42,582 nt of DNA. It comes from Pseudomonadota bacterium (GTDB lineage: Bacteria; Pseudomonadota; Alphaproteobacteria; Sphingomonadales; Sphingomonadaceae). Positions 25,340-33,600 of the stretch are shown piece by piece; the first letter of the stretch is position 1; each line of letters opens with the position of its first letter. The stretch is from contig JAEZCZ010000097.1 of the NCBI GenBank assembly GCA_023433305.1, forward strand, positions 1-42,582, given 5' to 3'. The translations under genes and the position numbers were made by a program. Under the pieces are notes generated by a model. The model was not told the DNA's origin. It did no database searches and saw nothing but the letters and a program-made list of their open reading frames with translations.

Positions 25340-25761
25340 CAGAGTGCTCTCTTCCCCTGCTCTCACCCCGAACCGCCGACCCCCTTCCAGCGGGCCGGCG
25401 TTCGGCAGAATGGAATGCATGCGCAGCCAAGGCGGCCTTGGCCAGTCAATTACCGTAACCGGCCAGGTTACAGTGCGTAACAGGAAGGTTTACCCCCCTA
25501 AGCCCCCGCTAGCGCCCTCCCCCCGCTAAGCCAACCCCTTCGGACGCAATTTTGATTGACTATGTCCGGCAGTTGGGATGGTTTTCGGATAACAGGCGCC
25601 GCGCTCGGCGCAATCGCGATACAAACTGCGACAATCCGGTGCGTTAAGTCACGCGTCAGGGCATTGTCAAAACACTGTCCGGACCTTAGGGACTAAATCA
25701 ATTAGGACGGCCGCTCGCCGCATCGGCAGCGCGGCTCCACAGGGTTCGGGAGGGAAAGTAC
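25340..25761. promoter_or_regulatory. Divergent intergenic control region (422 bases)
   Basis: No gene is seen here. It separates the minus-strand DUF6644-like operon from the PQQ gene at 25762 and is AT-richer than the rest. A perfect inverted repeat, GTAACCGGCCAGGTTAC at 25455-25471 (six-base arms, five-base centre), is a good operator candidate. TTGTCAA at 25664-25670 may be a -35 or a shared motif. TTGACT occurs at 25555-25560. The ribosome site GGGAGGG lies just before ATG 25762. Promoter positions are not certain. Confidence 0.5.
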
Positions 25762-27651
25762 ATGCGCGTCGGACGAGGCCTCGGACTCGCGACTTTGCTG
25801 CTGGCCGGTGCCAGCGGCGCCGCGATCGCGCAGGAATCGATCCCCGCTGGCGACTGGCGCACGATCAACCGCGACGCCAAGGCGACGCGCTATTCTCCGC
25901 TCGACGAAATCAATCGCTCCAACGTCGCCCAACTCGGCGAGGCGTGGAACTATCCCTTCCGCTCGTTCAACACCGCCGTGCCGCTGGTGATCGACGGGAC
26001 GATGTATTTCCCCGCGGGTAATCGGATCATCGCGCTGGATGCCGATTCCGGCGCTGAGAAGTGGGTCTTCACGCTTCCCAACGGCGACAACGGGCAACCC
26101 CGCAACGCCTCGACACGCGGGGTGAGCTATTGGCCCGGCGATTCCACGACCGCGGCGCGCATCCTGGTTATGTCGAGCACCAAGATGCTGGCGCTCGATG
26201 CGGCGACCGGCCAGCCTTCGGCGGGGTTCGGCGAGGGCGGCATGATCGACGTCGGGCTTGGCTACGGTGGAACGCCGACGATCGCCGAGGACGTGGCGAT
26301 CATCGGTGCGGCGACGCTCGAAAACCAGCCAGGCGACCCCGGCAATACGCGGGCCTTCGATGTCCGCACGGGCCGCAAACTGTGGGAATTCAGCTCGGTC
26401 GCGCAGCCCGGCACACCCGGCAACGAAACATGGGGAAACGGCTGGAAAGGCCGCTCCGGCACGAACATGTGGGCGTTTTCGGCGCCTGTCGACCTCGAGC
26501 GCGGCACAGTGATCATCCCGCTCAGCTCTCCGGCACCCAATTACTGGGGCGGCGAACGCCCGGGAACCAACCTTTTTGGCAACTCGATCGTCGGGCTGGA
26601 TTTCCGCAGCGGCGAGTATAAGTGGCACTTCCAGACGGTCCATCACGACATCTGGGATATCGACCAGGCGACGGCCGGTGCCCTGATTGAGGTCGACGGC
26701 CAGCCAGTCATAGCCTCTATCAACAAGAGCAGCCTGTTTTTCGTCATCAACCGCGAGACTGGCGAACCTCACCTCCCGGTCGAGGAACGGGCGGTTCCGG
26801 CGGGCGACGTGCCGGGCGAATATTACCATCCCACGCAGCCCATCCCGGTCAACACGCCGCCGCTCAGCCGTGTTTCGCTGACCTATGACGACATCGTCGA
26901 TGCCGAGGATACGACGCCCGAGCACGCCGCCGCATGTCGCAAGATGTGGGACGAGGCCGGTGGCTATCTCAACTTCGGCATCTACACCCCGTTCTTCTAC
27001 AAGGCGCCCGGTGCGCCGCCGCGCTCGACCATCCAGCTTCCCGGCGGGACGGGCGGCGTAAACTGGGGCGGGCCGGCGGCCGACCCGACCACGGGAATGG
27101 TCTACGTAAACGCGCAGGACACTTCGCTGGTGGGCTGGGTCGAGCGCAAGGAATCGACCGAAAGCTACAGCTTCGACGCGAACAGCTCGGACCAGCCCTA
27201 CGACCGTGCCAGCGTTAACGGAAAGGGACCGTTCTTCTCGTTCAGCGCGCCCCTGTCAGGCCAGTACGACGAGCAGGGCCGCGCGCAAGGTCCGCAAGCT
27301 CCTTGCTACAAGCCGCCGTGGGGGGAGCTCGTGGCGGTGAACGCCAACACCGGCGCGATCGCGTGGTCGGTGCCGCTCGGCGTGATCGACGAGCTGCCCG
27401 AAGGCAAGCGCCTCGTGGGCAATTCCGGCAGCGCGGGCCCGACGGTCACCGCTGGCGGTCTCGTTTTCGTGGGCGCTACGAACGACCGGCGCTTCCGTGC
27501 TTTCGATGCAACAACTGGCCAGCAACTTTGGGAAGCCCAGTTGCGCGCCAACGCGAATGCCAATCCGATGACCTATCGGGGCAAGAGCGGGAAACAATAC
27601 GTCGCCATCAATGCCGGTGGCACTATCGTTAGCTACTCGCTATCCCGATAG
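25762..27651 (+). CDS. PQQ-dependent dehydrogenase, heme-free (paralogue of the 8092 enzyme)
   Basis: The 629-residue protein starts at ATG 25762 after GGGAGGGAAAG and has a signal peptide cleaved near AIAQ (residues 1-23). The propeller has HHDIWDID with catalytic Asp299 and Lys322 (INKSSLFFVINRETG), and GGxNWGGPAADP in the later repeats. It lacks the Cys-Cys ring and heme c. It shares DTTPEHAAACR and several blade motifs with the 8092 enzyme, so the two probably arose by duplication or were acquired together. It is followed 34 bases later by the 27686 gene and then the DUF6152 gene, forming a likely operon. It is a periplasmic quinoprotein of unknown substrate. Confidence 0.87.
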   Translation: MRVGRGLGLATLLLAGASGAAIAQESIPAGDWRTINRDAKATRYSPLDEINRSNVAQLGEAWNYPFRSFNTAVPLVIDGTMYFPAGNRIIALDADSGAEKWVFTLPNGDNGQPRNASTRGVSYWPGDSTTAARILVMSSTKMLALDAATGQPSAGFGEGGMIDVGLGYGGTPTIAEDVAIIGAATLENQPGDPGNTRAFDVRTGRKLWEFSSVAQPGTPGNETWGNGWKGRSGTNMWAFSAPVDLERGTVIIPLSSPAPNYWGGERPGTNLFGNSIVGLDFRSGEYKWHFQTVHHDIWDIDQATAGALIEVDGQPVIASINKSSLFFVINRETGEPHLPVEERAVPAGDVPGEYYHPTQPIPVNTPPLSRVSLTYDDIVDAEDTTPEHAAACRKMWDEAGGYLNFGIYTPFFYKAPGAPPRSTIQLPGGTGGVNWGGPAADPTTGMVYVNAQDTSLVGWVERKESTESYSFDANSSDQPYDRASVNGKGPFFSFSAPLSGQYDEQGRAQGPQAPCYKPPWGELVAVNANTGAIAWSVPLGVIDELPEGKRLVGNSGSAGPTVTAGGLVFVGATNDRRFRAFDATTGQQLWEAQLRANANANPMTYRGKSGKQYVAINAGGTIVSYSLSR

Positions 27652-27685
27652 GGATGGGAACCCAACAAAGAGAGGTTATTGGGGG

Positions 27686-28573
27686 ATGAAGAGACTTTCC
27701 ATTCTCGCGGCCACCGCGGCAGCGTTCGTGATGACTGGTGCCGGTGCGGCCTATGCCCAGGCAGGCGCGCAGCAGCAGGTTCAACAGCCTGAGCGCATCG
27801 ACGGAAAACCGAACCTCAACGGCATCTGGCAGGCCATGAACACGGCCAACTGGAACCTCGAGCCGCACTCCGCGGGCCCGAACCCGGTGGCTGATCGCCT
27901 GGTGGGAGCGACCGGTGCAATACCCGCCGGTCTGGGCGTCGTCGAAGGCGGCAAGATTCCCTATAAGCCCGAGGCGCTCGAGCGGCTCAACCAGCACAAG
28001 GCCAACCTGATCACCCACGATCCGGAAGCCGCCTGCTACCTGCCTGGCATTCCGCGTGCGACCTACATGCCTCACCCGTTCCAGATCGTTCAGGGCGGCA
28101 ACGACGACATCCTGATGGTCTACGAGTACGCGAACGCCAATCGCGTGGTCGAGATGCGCGATGTGGAGATCCCGCCGATCGACACCTGGATGGGTACCTC
28201 GTTCGGCCGCTGGGACGGCGACACGCTCGAAATCGTGACGCTTTCGCAAGGGCCGGGCGAAGTGAAGCTTCCGGGCGGTGTCATGGAGCCGAACGGCGTG
28301 ACCTGGCTCGACCGCGCCGGCAACTATCTTTCGCCCACCGCGACCGTGACCGAACGGTTCACCAAGATGGGCGACAACCACATCCAGTACAGCGCCACGA
28401 TCGAGGACCCGGAACTCTACACCCGTCCGTGGACCATTACGATGCCGCTTTACCGCAGGATGGAACCCAACGCGCAGCTGCTCGAGTTCCGTTGCGTGCC
28501 GTTCAGCGAAATGTTGCTATATGGTGATCTGCTGGAAGAGAACGCAGCTGCGCCCGCCGGAGCTGCAGAATAA
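27686..28573 (+). CDS. Exported WMGxSxGRW-family protein (divergent member)
   Basis: The 295-residue protein has a signal peptide (MKRLSILAATAAAF..., cleaving near AYAQ) and starts at ATG 27686 behind GGGGG. The mature part has a KPNLNGIWQAMN start, ATYMPHPFQIVQ, then WMGTSFGRWDGDTLEIVT and a late section with SATIEDPELYTRPWTITMPLY, in the same order as the 15973 protein. It ends with CVPFSEMLLYG instead of the CHEGN of the others. The common core and the shared PQQ-enzyme neighbour link this gene to the two at 15973 and 17118. No catalytic motif is recognised and the function is unknown. It lies between the PQQ enzyme and the DUF6152 gene with short gaps. Confidence 0.72.
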   Translation: MKRLSILAATAAAFVMTGAGAAYAQAGAQQQVQQPERIDGKPNLNGIWQAMNTANWNLEPHSAGPNPVADRLVGATGAIPAGLGVVEGGKIPYKPEALERLNQHKANLITHDPEAACYLPGIPRATYMPHPFQIVQGGNDDILMVYEYANANRVVEMRDVEIPPIDTWMGTSFGRWDGDTLEIVTLSQGPGEVKLPGGVMEPNGVTWLDRAGNYLSPTATVTERFTKMGDNHIQYSATIEDPELYTRPWTITMPLYRRMEPNAQLLEFRCVPFSEMLLYGDLLEENAAAPAGAAE

Positions 28574-28617
28574 TAAGTGACTGACCCGCAATACAAAAGT
28601 TTGAGGAGTAAAGTGCC

Positions 28618-29046
28618 ATGCAAGTGAAGAAGTGGACCGCCGCCGCGATTGGCGCCGTCCTCGCCGTGGGGGCTGCCGGCGCTGCCGTCGCTCACCACTC
28701 CTTCGCCACCGAATTCGATCGCAACAAGCCGATCCGTCTCGAAGGCAAGGTCGTGAAATTCGAGTGGGTCAATCCGCACTCCTGGATTCACATCGATGCC
28801 AACGTGAACGGCAAGGCGCAGCGTTGGCGCGTCGAGGGCGGCGCGCCGAGTGCCCTGCTCCGCCGCGGCTGGAACAGGAACTCGCTGCCCGCCGGCACCG
28901 AGATCATCGTGGATGCGTTCCGTGCGCGTGACGGGGACACCCGCGCGTCGGCTGCGGAAATCCGCTTCCCGAACGGCCGTGAGCTGTCGCTTGGCAACCC
29001 GACCACCGAAGCGGTGGCGGCTGCAGCGAAGCGCGCCGGCAACTGA
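28618..29046 (+). CDS. DUF6152 family exported protein with His-His mature N-terminus
   Basis: The 142-residue protein has a signal peptide with a predicted cleavage after AVA (residue 25), leaving HHSFATEFD at the mature N-terminus. It contains the family motif VKFEWVNPHSWIHID and a later GWNRNSL segment, typical of DUF6152 proteins. A free N-terminal histidine followed by a second histidine recalls copper-binding proteins such as CopC, but this is only an inference because the copper site needs further ligands. The gene follows the WMG-family gene by 44 bases and ends before a strong terminator (29087). It probably closes the 25762 operon. The function is unknown. Confidence 0.75.
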   Translation: MQVKKWTAAAIGAVLAVGAAGAAVAHHSFATEFDRNKPIRLEGKVVKFEWVNPHSWIHIDANVNGKAQRWRVEGGAPSALLRRGWNRNSLPAGTEIIVDAFRARDGDTRASAAEIRFPNGRELSLGNPTTEAVAAAAKRAGN

Positions 29047-29086
29047 TTTGGTTTCGCCCACCTAGGTGGGTCGGAACTTAACAAGT

Positions 29087-29122
29087 GGGCTCGCGATCCA
29101 CGGGTCGCGAGCCCTTTGTTTT
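29087..29122 (+). terminator. Intrinsic terminator after the DUF6152 gene
   Basis: The stem GGGCTCGCGA / TCGCGAGCCC (10 base pairs, eight-base loop) at 29087-29114 is followed by TTTGTTTT. A separate 14-base palindrome, CCCACCTAGGTGGG, lies just upstream at 29057-29070. Confidence 0.82.
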
Positions 29123-29217
29123 GGGTGTGGAATGGAACAAAACCCATTCATCACCGTTGCTTGCAAGCCGCCTCTCTCGGCGGGGTAGGGGAATCTCAGA
29201 TGGCGCGTGCGATTTAG

Positions 29218-29568
29218 ATGCGCAGGGTATTATTGGTCGAAGACGAGCTACTCGTGCGCGAGGTTGCGTCTGAGGACCTCGGTGATGAAGGCTTCGAGGT
29301 CGTGGCGGCAAGCGACGGTGACGAAGCGCTAGGCATTCTGCGCGAGAATACGGACTTCGACCTTCTCTTCACCGACATCCGGATGCCAGGCAACACGGAT
29401 GGATGGGATCTCGCCCGCGAAGCCAAGCAGCTTATCCCGGATCTGCGCGTGATCTACGCTACGGGCTTCGGCGATGCGGGTGACGATCTGGCAAGTGACG
29501 AGCGATACGTCTGCAAGCCCTATGCGCTCAAAGACCTGCAAGAAGCCCTCAGTTCCCTCGGCTTCTAA
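29218..29568 (+). CDS. Single-domain response regulator
   Basis: The 116-residue protein is only a receiver domain: acidic pocket Glu8-Asp9, phosphoacceptor Asp53 in FTDIRMPG, switch Thr82 (ATGF) and Lys100 (CKPY). There is no output domain, so it likely acts by protein contact or as a phosphate shuttle or sink for a histidine kinase. There is no good ribosome site before ATG 29218. A five-codon reading frame (ATG 29200, ending TAG at 29217) abuts the start, so translational coupling is possible. It lies apart from the big kinases (30682 and 36036), but both are hybrid kinases with their own receivers, so pairing is not certain. Confidence 0.8.
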   Translation: MRRVLLVEDELLVREVASEDLGDEGFEVVAASDGDEALGILRENTDFDLLFTDIRMPGNTDGWDLAREAKQLIPDLRVIYATGFGDAGDDLASDERYVCKPYALKDLQEALSSLGF

Positions 29569-29579
29569 GGCCGCTGCTC

Positions 29580-29849
29580 TTACTTGGCGTCGCGCCCTCG
29601 CCTGTTCTGCCACCAAAGGGCCGCAAGGATCAGCAGGAAGGCGATCAGCCGCAGCAAGTAGAGCCAACTGCGCTCTTCTGTGGGTACGCGGCTGAGCGTC
29701 AGGAGCGCCTGAGTCACGCCGAGCAGTAGAAAGCTGCCGGCGAATGCGAGGAACAAGCCCTCGCGCGTGCGCCGCCAGAACTTCATGAAGAACAAGGCCG
29801 CCACCACGAAACCCAGGGCAACGGCGCCCCCGAGAAAATCATCGATCAT
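29580..29849 (-). CDS. DUF5985-like small membrane protein
   Basis: The 89-residue protein has three predicted membrane helices. The sequence includes GGAVALGFVVAALFFMKFWRRTREGLFLAFAGSF and ends LIAFLLILAALWWQNRRG, with positively charged loops. I recognise the pattern of the DUF5985 family. It starts at ATG 29849; the frame extends upstream without a better site. It lies one base after the stop of the preceding gene (29851-30123), which it resembles in size and topology. The function is unknown. The cluster of these two plus the winged-helix gene runs away from the poly-HAMP kinase. Confidence 0.65.
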   Translation of the reverse strand: MIDDFLGGAVALGFVVAALFFMKFWRRTREGLFLAFAGSFLLLGVTQALLTLSRVPTEERSWLYLLRLIAFLLILAALWWQNRRGRDAK

Positions 29850-29850
29850 C

Positions 29851-30123
29851 TCAGGTGTCCTCGTCCCAGATGAAGCCGAACAGCAGCACCGCAACTGCGG
29901 CGAGCGACATCCACAGGCGCACTGGGCGGAAATTGATGTCGGGGAACACGAGCATGTCGAGCACCACGAAGAAATTCACCAGCGCAAGCAACCCGAAACA
30001 GGCCGCGCTCCAGAAAAGCATGCGCGAGCGCGTACGGTGGAAACTCCGCCCCAGCAGATACGCGCACAGTGCGCTGGTCGCGAAACATAAGGTGTAGACC
30101 AGCGTCGGGAACAAGGTGCTCAT
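29851..30123 (-). CDS. DUF5985-like small membrane protein, second copy
   Basis: The 90-residue protein has about three membrane helices and resembles its downstream neighbour in topology, though with little identity. The segment LGRSFHRTRSRMLFWSAACFGLLALVNFF has the arginine-rich turn followed by a helix that marks DUF5985-type proteins. The start is ATG 30123; the ORF could extend to 30180 but without a ribosome site. It lies two bases after the stop of the winged-helix gene, so the three minus-strand genes form one operon. The function is unknown. Confidence 0.65.
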   Translation of the reverse strand: MSTLFPTLVYTLCFATSALCAYLLGRSFHRTRSRMLFWSAACFGLLALVNFFVVLDMLVFPDINFRPVRLWMSLAAVAVLLFGFIWDEDT

Positions 30124-30125
30124 CC

Positions 30126-30497
30126 TCAGTCCTTCCGCAGCCTGAAGGCGTCCGCAAACGCGGTGACACCAGGATTGCATTGCGCGACGATCAGTCGCCT
30201 GACCTTGTCGGGACTGCGCGCATAGAAATCGATGGCGGCCCGCACGAGGTCCACCTGCTCGGCTGAGGCATCGTGCAGCGCGACCTTCTCATCTCCATCG
30301 ATTACCGCAAGACCTGCGGCCGTGAGGTTGCCGACGCTTTGGGACACCACCGCGTCGCTCGCGCGCATCGCTTCAACCAACTCTGCGGGCGAGAAATACG
30401 CGCCAGGACGGTCCGCAAGAAACCTCAGGAGGTCGAGCGCCCAGACCGAGCGAAAACTGTTCGCGATGAACGATTCGATTTGGTCTTGGCTCGGCAT
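30126..30497 (-). CDS. Winged-helix-like hypothetical protein
   Basis: The 123-residue protein is soluble. The middle region looks like a winged-helix DNA-binding fold: ALDLLRFLADRPGAYFSPAELVEAMRASDAVVSQSVGNLTAAGLAVID, with a recognition-helix-like DAVVSQSVGNL followed by a wing. Many bacteria carry such a gene beside DUF5985 proteins. I chose ATG 30497 over an upstream TTG at 30521. It is the first gene of the minus-strand operon and is transcribed away from the poly-HAMP kinase across a short control region (30498-30681). A role as local regulator of the membrane genes or the kinase is plausible but unproven. Confidence 0.62.
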   Translation of the reverse strand: MPSQDQIESFIANSFRSVWALDLLRFLADRPGAYFSPAELVEAMRASDAVVSQSVGNLTAAGLAVIDGDEKVALHDASAEQVDLVRAAIDFYARSPDKVRRLIVAQCNPGVTAFADAFRLRKD

Positions 30498-30681
30498 CCG
30501 GTCGCGTAGAGAGCGTTCCAACGTTTCATTCGGTAGCCGCCCTCCTATCGTCTATACCCCGAGTGACAACCCGTAGCCCGATCCTTGGGGAAAAGTTTCT
30601 CACGCGGGGACGGGAACTGGATTCGCTTTCGGAGCTTGCAGTCGCGGGGGGTTGGGCGCCCCGCACCAGGGGAGGAACCTC

Positions 30682-33600
30682 TTGAATTTACAGACACCGG
30701 CGGTGGAATTCTCGCGCAGCCGACGCGAACTCATCGCGGCGCTTCGCAAGTTAAGGCGAGGCGACTTTTCGGTACGGATGCCGGAAGAAGGCACCGAGGC
30801 CGACGTAGAACTCGCGACGCTCTTCAACGAGGTCGTCTCGCTCAATGAGCAGATGACCAGCGAATTCGAGCGCATGTCGCGGATCGTCGGCAAGGAAGGC
30901 AAGATCGGACACCGGGCCAAGGTGCACGGCGCCACCGGCGGCTGGGACAGCAAGCTCCGCGCGATCAATGAACTGATCGACGACATGGTTCAACCGACCG
31001 TGGAAGTGGCACGCGTGATCGGCGCCGTGGCGAAGGGCGATTTGTCGCAGACCATGTCGGTCGAGATCGAAGGCCGCCAACTCAAGGGCGAGTTCCTGCG
31101 CATCGGCAAAGTGGTGAACACCATGGTCGAGCAACTCGCCAACTTCACCTCCGAGGTGACGCGTGTGGCGCGCGAGGTCGGCACCGAAGGCAAGCTCGGC
31201 GGCCAAGCGCGCGTTCGAGGTGTCGCTGGAACGTGGAAGGACCTCACCGACAATGTGAACCTGATGGCGGCAAACCTTACCGGCCAGGTTCGCAACATCG
31301 CCGAGGTCACCACCGCTGTGGCGCTGGGCGACCTCTCAAAGAAGATCACCGTCGATGTGAAGGGCGAGATCCTCGAGCTGAAGAACACCATCAACACGAT
31401 GGTCGACCAGCTTAATGGGTTTGCGAGCGAAGTGACCCGCGTGGCGCGCGAGGTGGGCACCGAAGGCAAGCTGGGCGGTCAGGCCCAAGTGCCGGGCGTC
31501 GCCGGAACTTGGGCGGACCTCACCGAAAACGTCAACTCGATGGCTGCGAACCTGACCGGCCAGGTGCGTAACATCGCCGAGGTTACCACCGCGGTGGCGC
31601 AGGGCGACCTGTCCAAGAAGATCACCGTCGATGTGAAGGGCGAGATCCTCGAGCTGAAGAACACCATCAACACGATGGTCGATCAGCTCAACTCCTTCGC
31701 CAGCGAGGTGACGCGCGTGGCGCGCGAGGTGGGCACCGAAGGCAACCTCGGCGGGCAGGCGCAGGTCCCCGGGGTCGGCGGCACCTGGAAGGACCTCACC
31801 GACAACGTGAACTCGATGGCCGCAAACCTGACCGGCCAGGTCCGCAACATCGCCGAGGTGACCACCGCCGTGGCACAAGGGGATCTCTCCTAGAAGATCA
31901 CCGTCGACGTCCAGGGCGAGATCCTCGAACTGAAAAACTCTATCAACACGATGGTCGACCAGCTCAACGGCTTCGCCAGCGAAGTGACGCGCGTCGCGCG
32001 CGAAGTCGGCACCGAAGGCAAGCTGGGCGGCCAAGCGCAAGTCCCGGGGGTCGCTGGAACCTGGGCCGACCTCACCGACAACGTGAACCTGATGGCGGAT
32101 AATCTAACCGGCCAGGTCCGCAACATCGCCGAGGTGACCACCGCCGTCGCACGCGGCGACTTGTCCAAGAAGATCACGGTGGAAGTGCGCGGCGAGATTC
32201 TCGAGCTCAAGAACACCATCAACACGATGGTCGACCAGCTCAACTCGTTCGCCAGCGAGGTTACGCGCGTCGCGCGCGAAGTCGGCACCGAGGGGCGCCT
32301 TGGCGGCCAGGCGCAAGTGGAAGGCGTGACCGGCGCCTGGAAGGATCTCACCGACAACGTGAACGCGATTGCGGGCAACCTGACCGGCCAGGTCCGCAAC
32401 ATCGCCGAGGTCACTACGGCCGTCGCACGCGGCGACTTGTCGAAGAAGATTACCGTCGACGTCAAAGGCGAGATCCTGGAGCTGAAAGACACCATCAACA
32501 CCATGGTGGACCAGCTCAACTCGTTTGCGAGCGAAGTGACGCGCGTCGCGCGCGAGGTTGGCACCGAGGGTCGTCTCGGCGGCCAAGCTCAAGTGGAGGG
32601 CGTCGGCGGGACTTGGAAGGATCTCACCGACAACGTGAACGCGATGGCGGCGAACCTGACCGGCCAGGTGCGTAACATCGCCGAGGTTACCACCGCGGTG
32701 GCTCTGGGCGATCTCTCCAAGAAGATCACCGTCGATGTGAAGGGTGAGATCCTTGAGCTGAAGAACACCATCAACACGATGGTGGACCAGCTCAATTCAT
32801 TCGCGAGCGAGGTGACGCGCGTCGCGCGCGAAGTCGGCACCGAAGGAAAACTGGGCGGACAGGCGCAAGTGCGCGGCGTCGCCGGCACCTGGGCCGATTT
32901 GACCGACAACGTGAACCTCATGGCGGACAACCTGACAGGTCAGGTCCGCAATATCGCCGACGTCACCACAGCGGTTGCGCGGGGCGACCTCTCCAAGAAG
33001 ATCACCGTGGATGTGAAGGGAGAGATTCTCGCCCTCAAGAACACCATCAACACCATGGTGGACCAGCTCAACGGCTTCGCCAGCGAAGTGACGCGCGTGG
33101 CGCGCGAGGTCGGCACCGAAGGCAAGCTCGGCGGTCAGGCGCAAGTCCCCGGGGTCGGCGGAACCTGGAAGGATCTCACCGACAACGTCAACCTGATGGC
33201 CACCAATCTGACCAATCAGGTGCGCGGCATCGCCGACGTGGTGACCGCGGTGGCGCAGGGCAACTTGCGCCGCAAGCTGACTGTGGACGCCAAGGGCGAG
33301 ATCGCCGCTCTCGCCGAAACTATCAACGGCATGATCGAGACCCTGTCCACCTTCGGCGACCAGGTGACCAACATGGCGCGCGAAGTGGGTGTCGAAGGGC
33401 GGCTCGGTGGCCAGGCCCGGGTCCCCGGTGCCGCCGGTCTCTGGCGCGACCTCACCGACAACGTGAACCAGCTCGCGGCCAATCTTACCAACCAGGTGCG
33501 CTCGATCGCGGAGGTGGCCACAGCGGTGACCAAGGGCGACCTGACGCGATCGATCTCGGTGGAAGCGTCGGGCGAGATGGCGGCGCTCAAGGACAACATC

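Noticed and set aside
17982..31893. Genome-wide reassignment of TAG to an amino acid
   Set aside because: TAG ends normal genes at 7974, 27649 and 38872, with no sensible extension beyond; the tRNA in the window is Ser(CGA), not a suppressor.
31117..33600. CRISPR or other nucleotide repeat array
   Set aside because: The repeats are 276 bases, in frame and encode HAMP domains.
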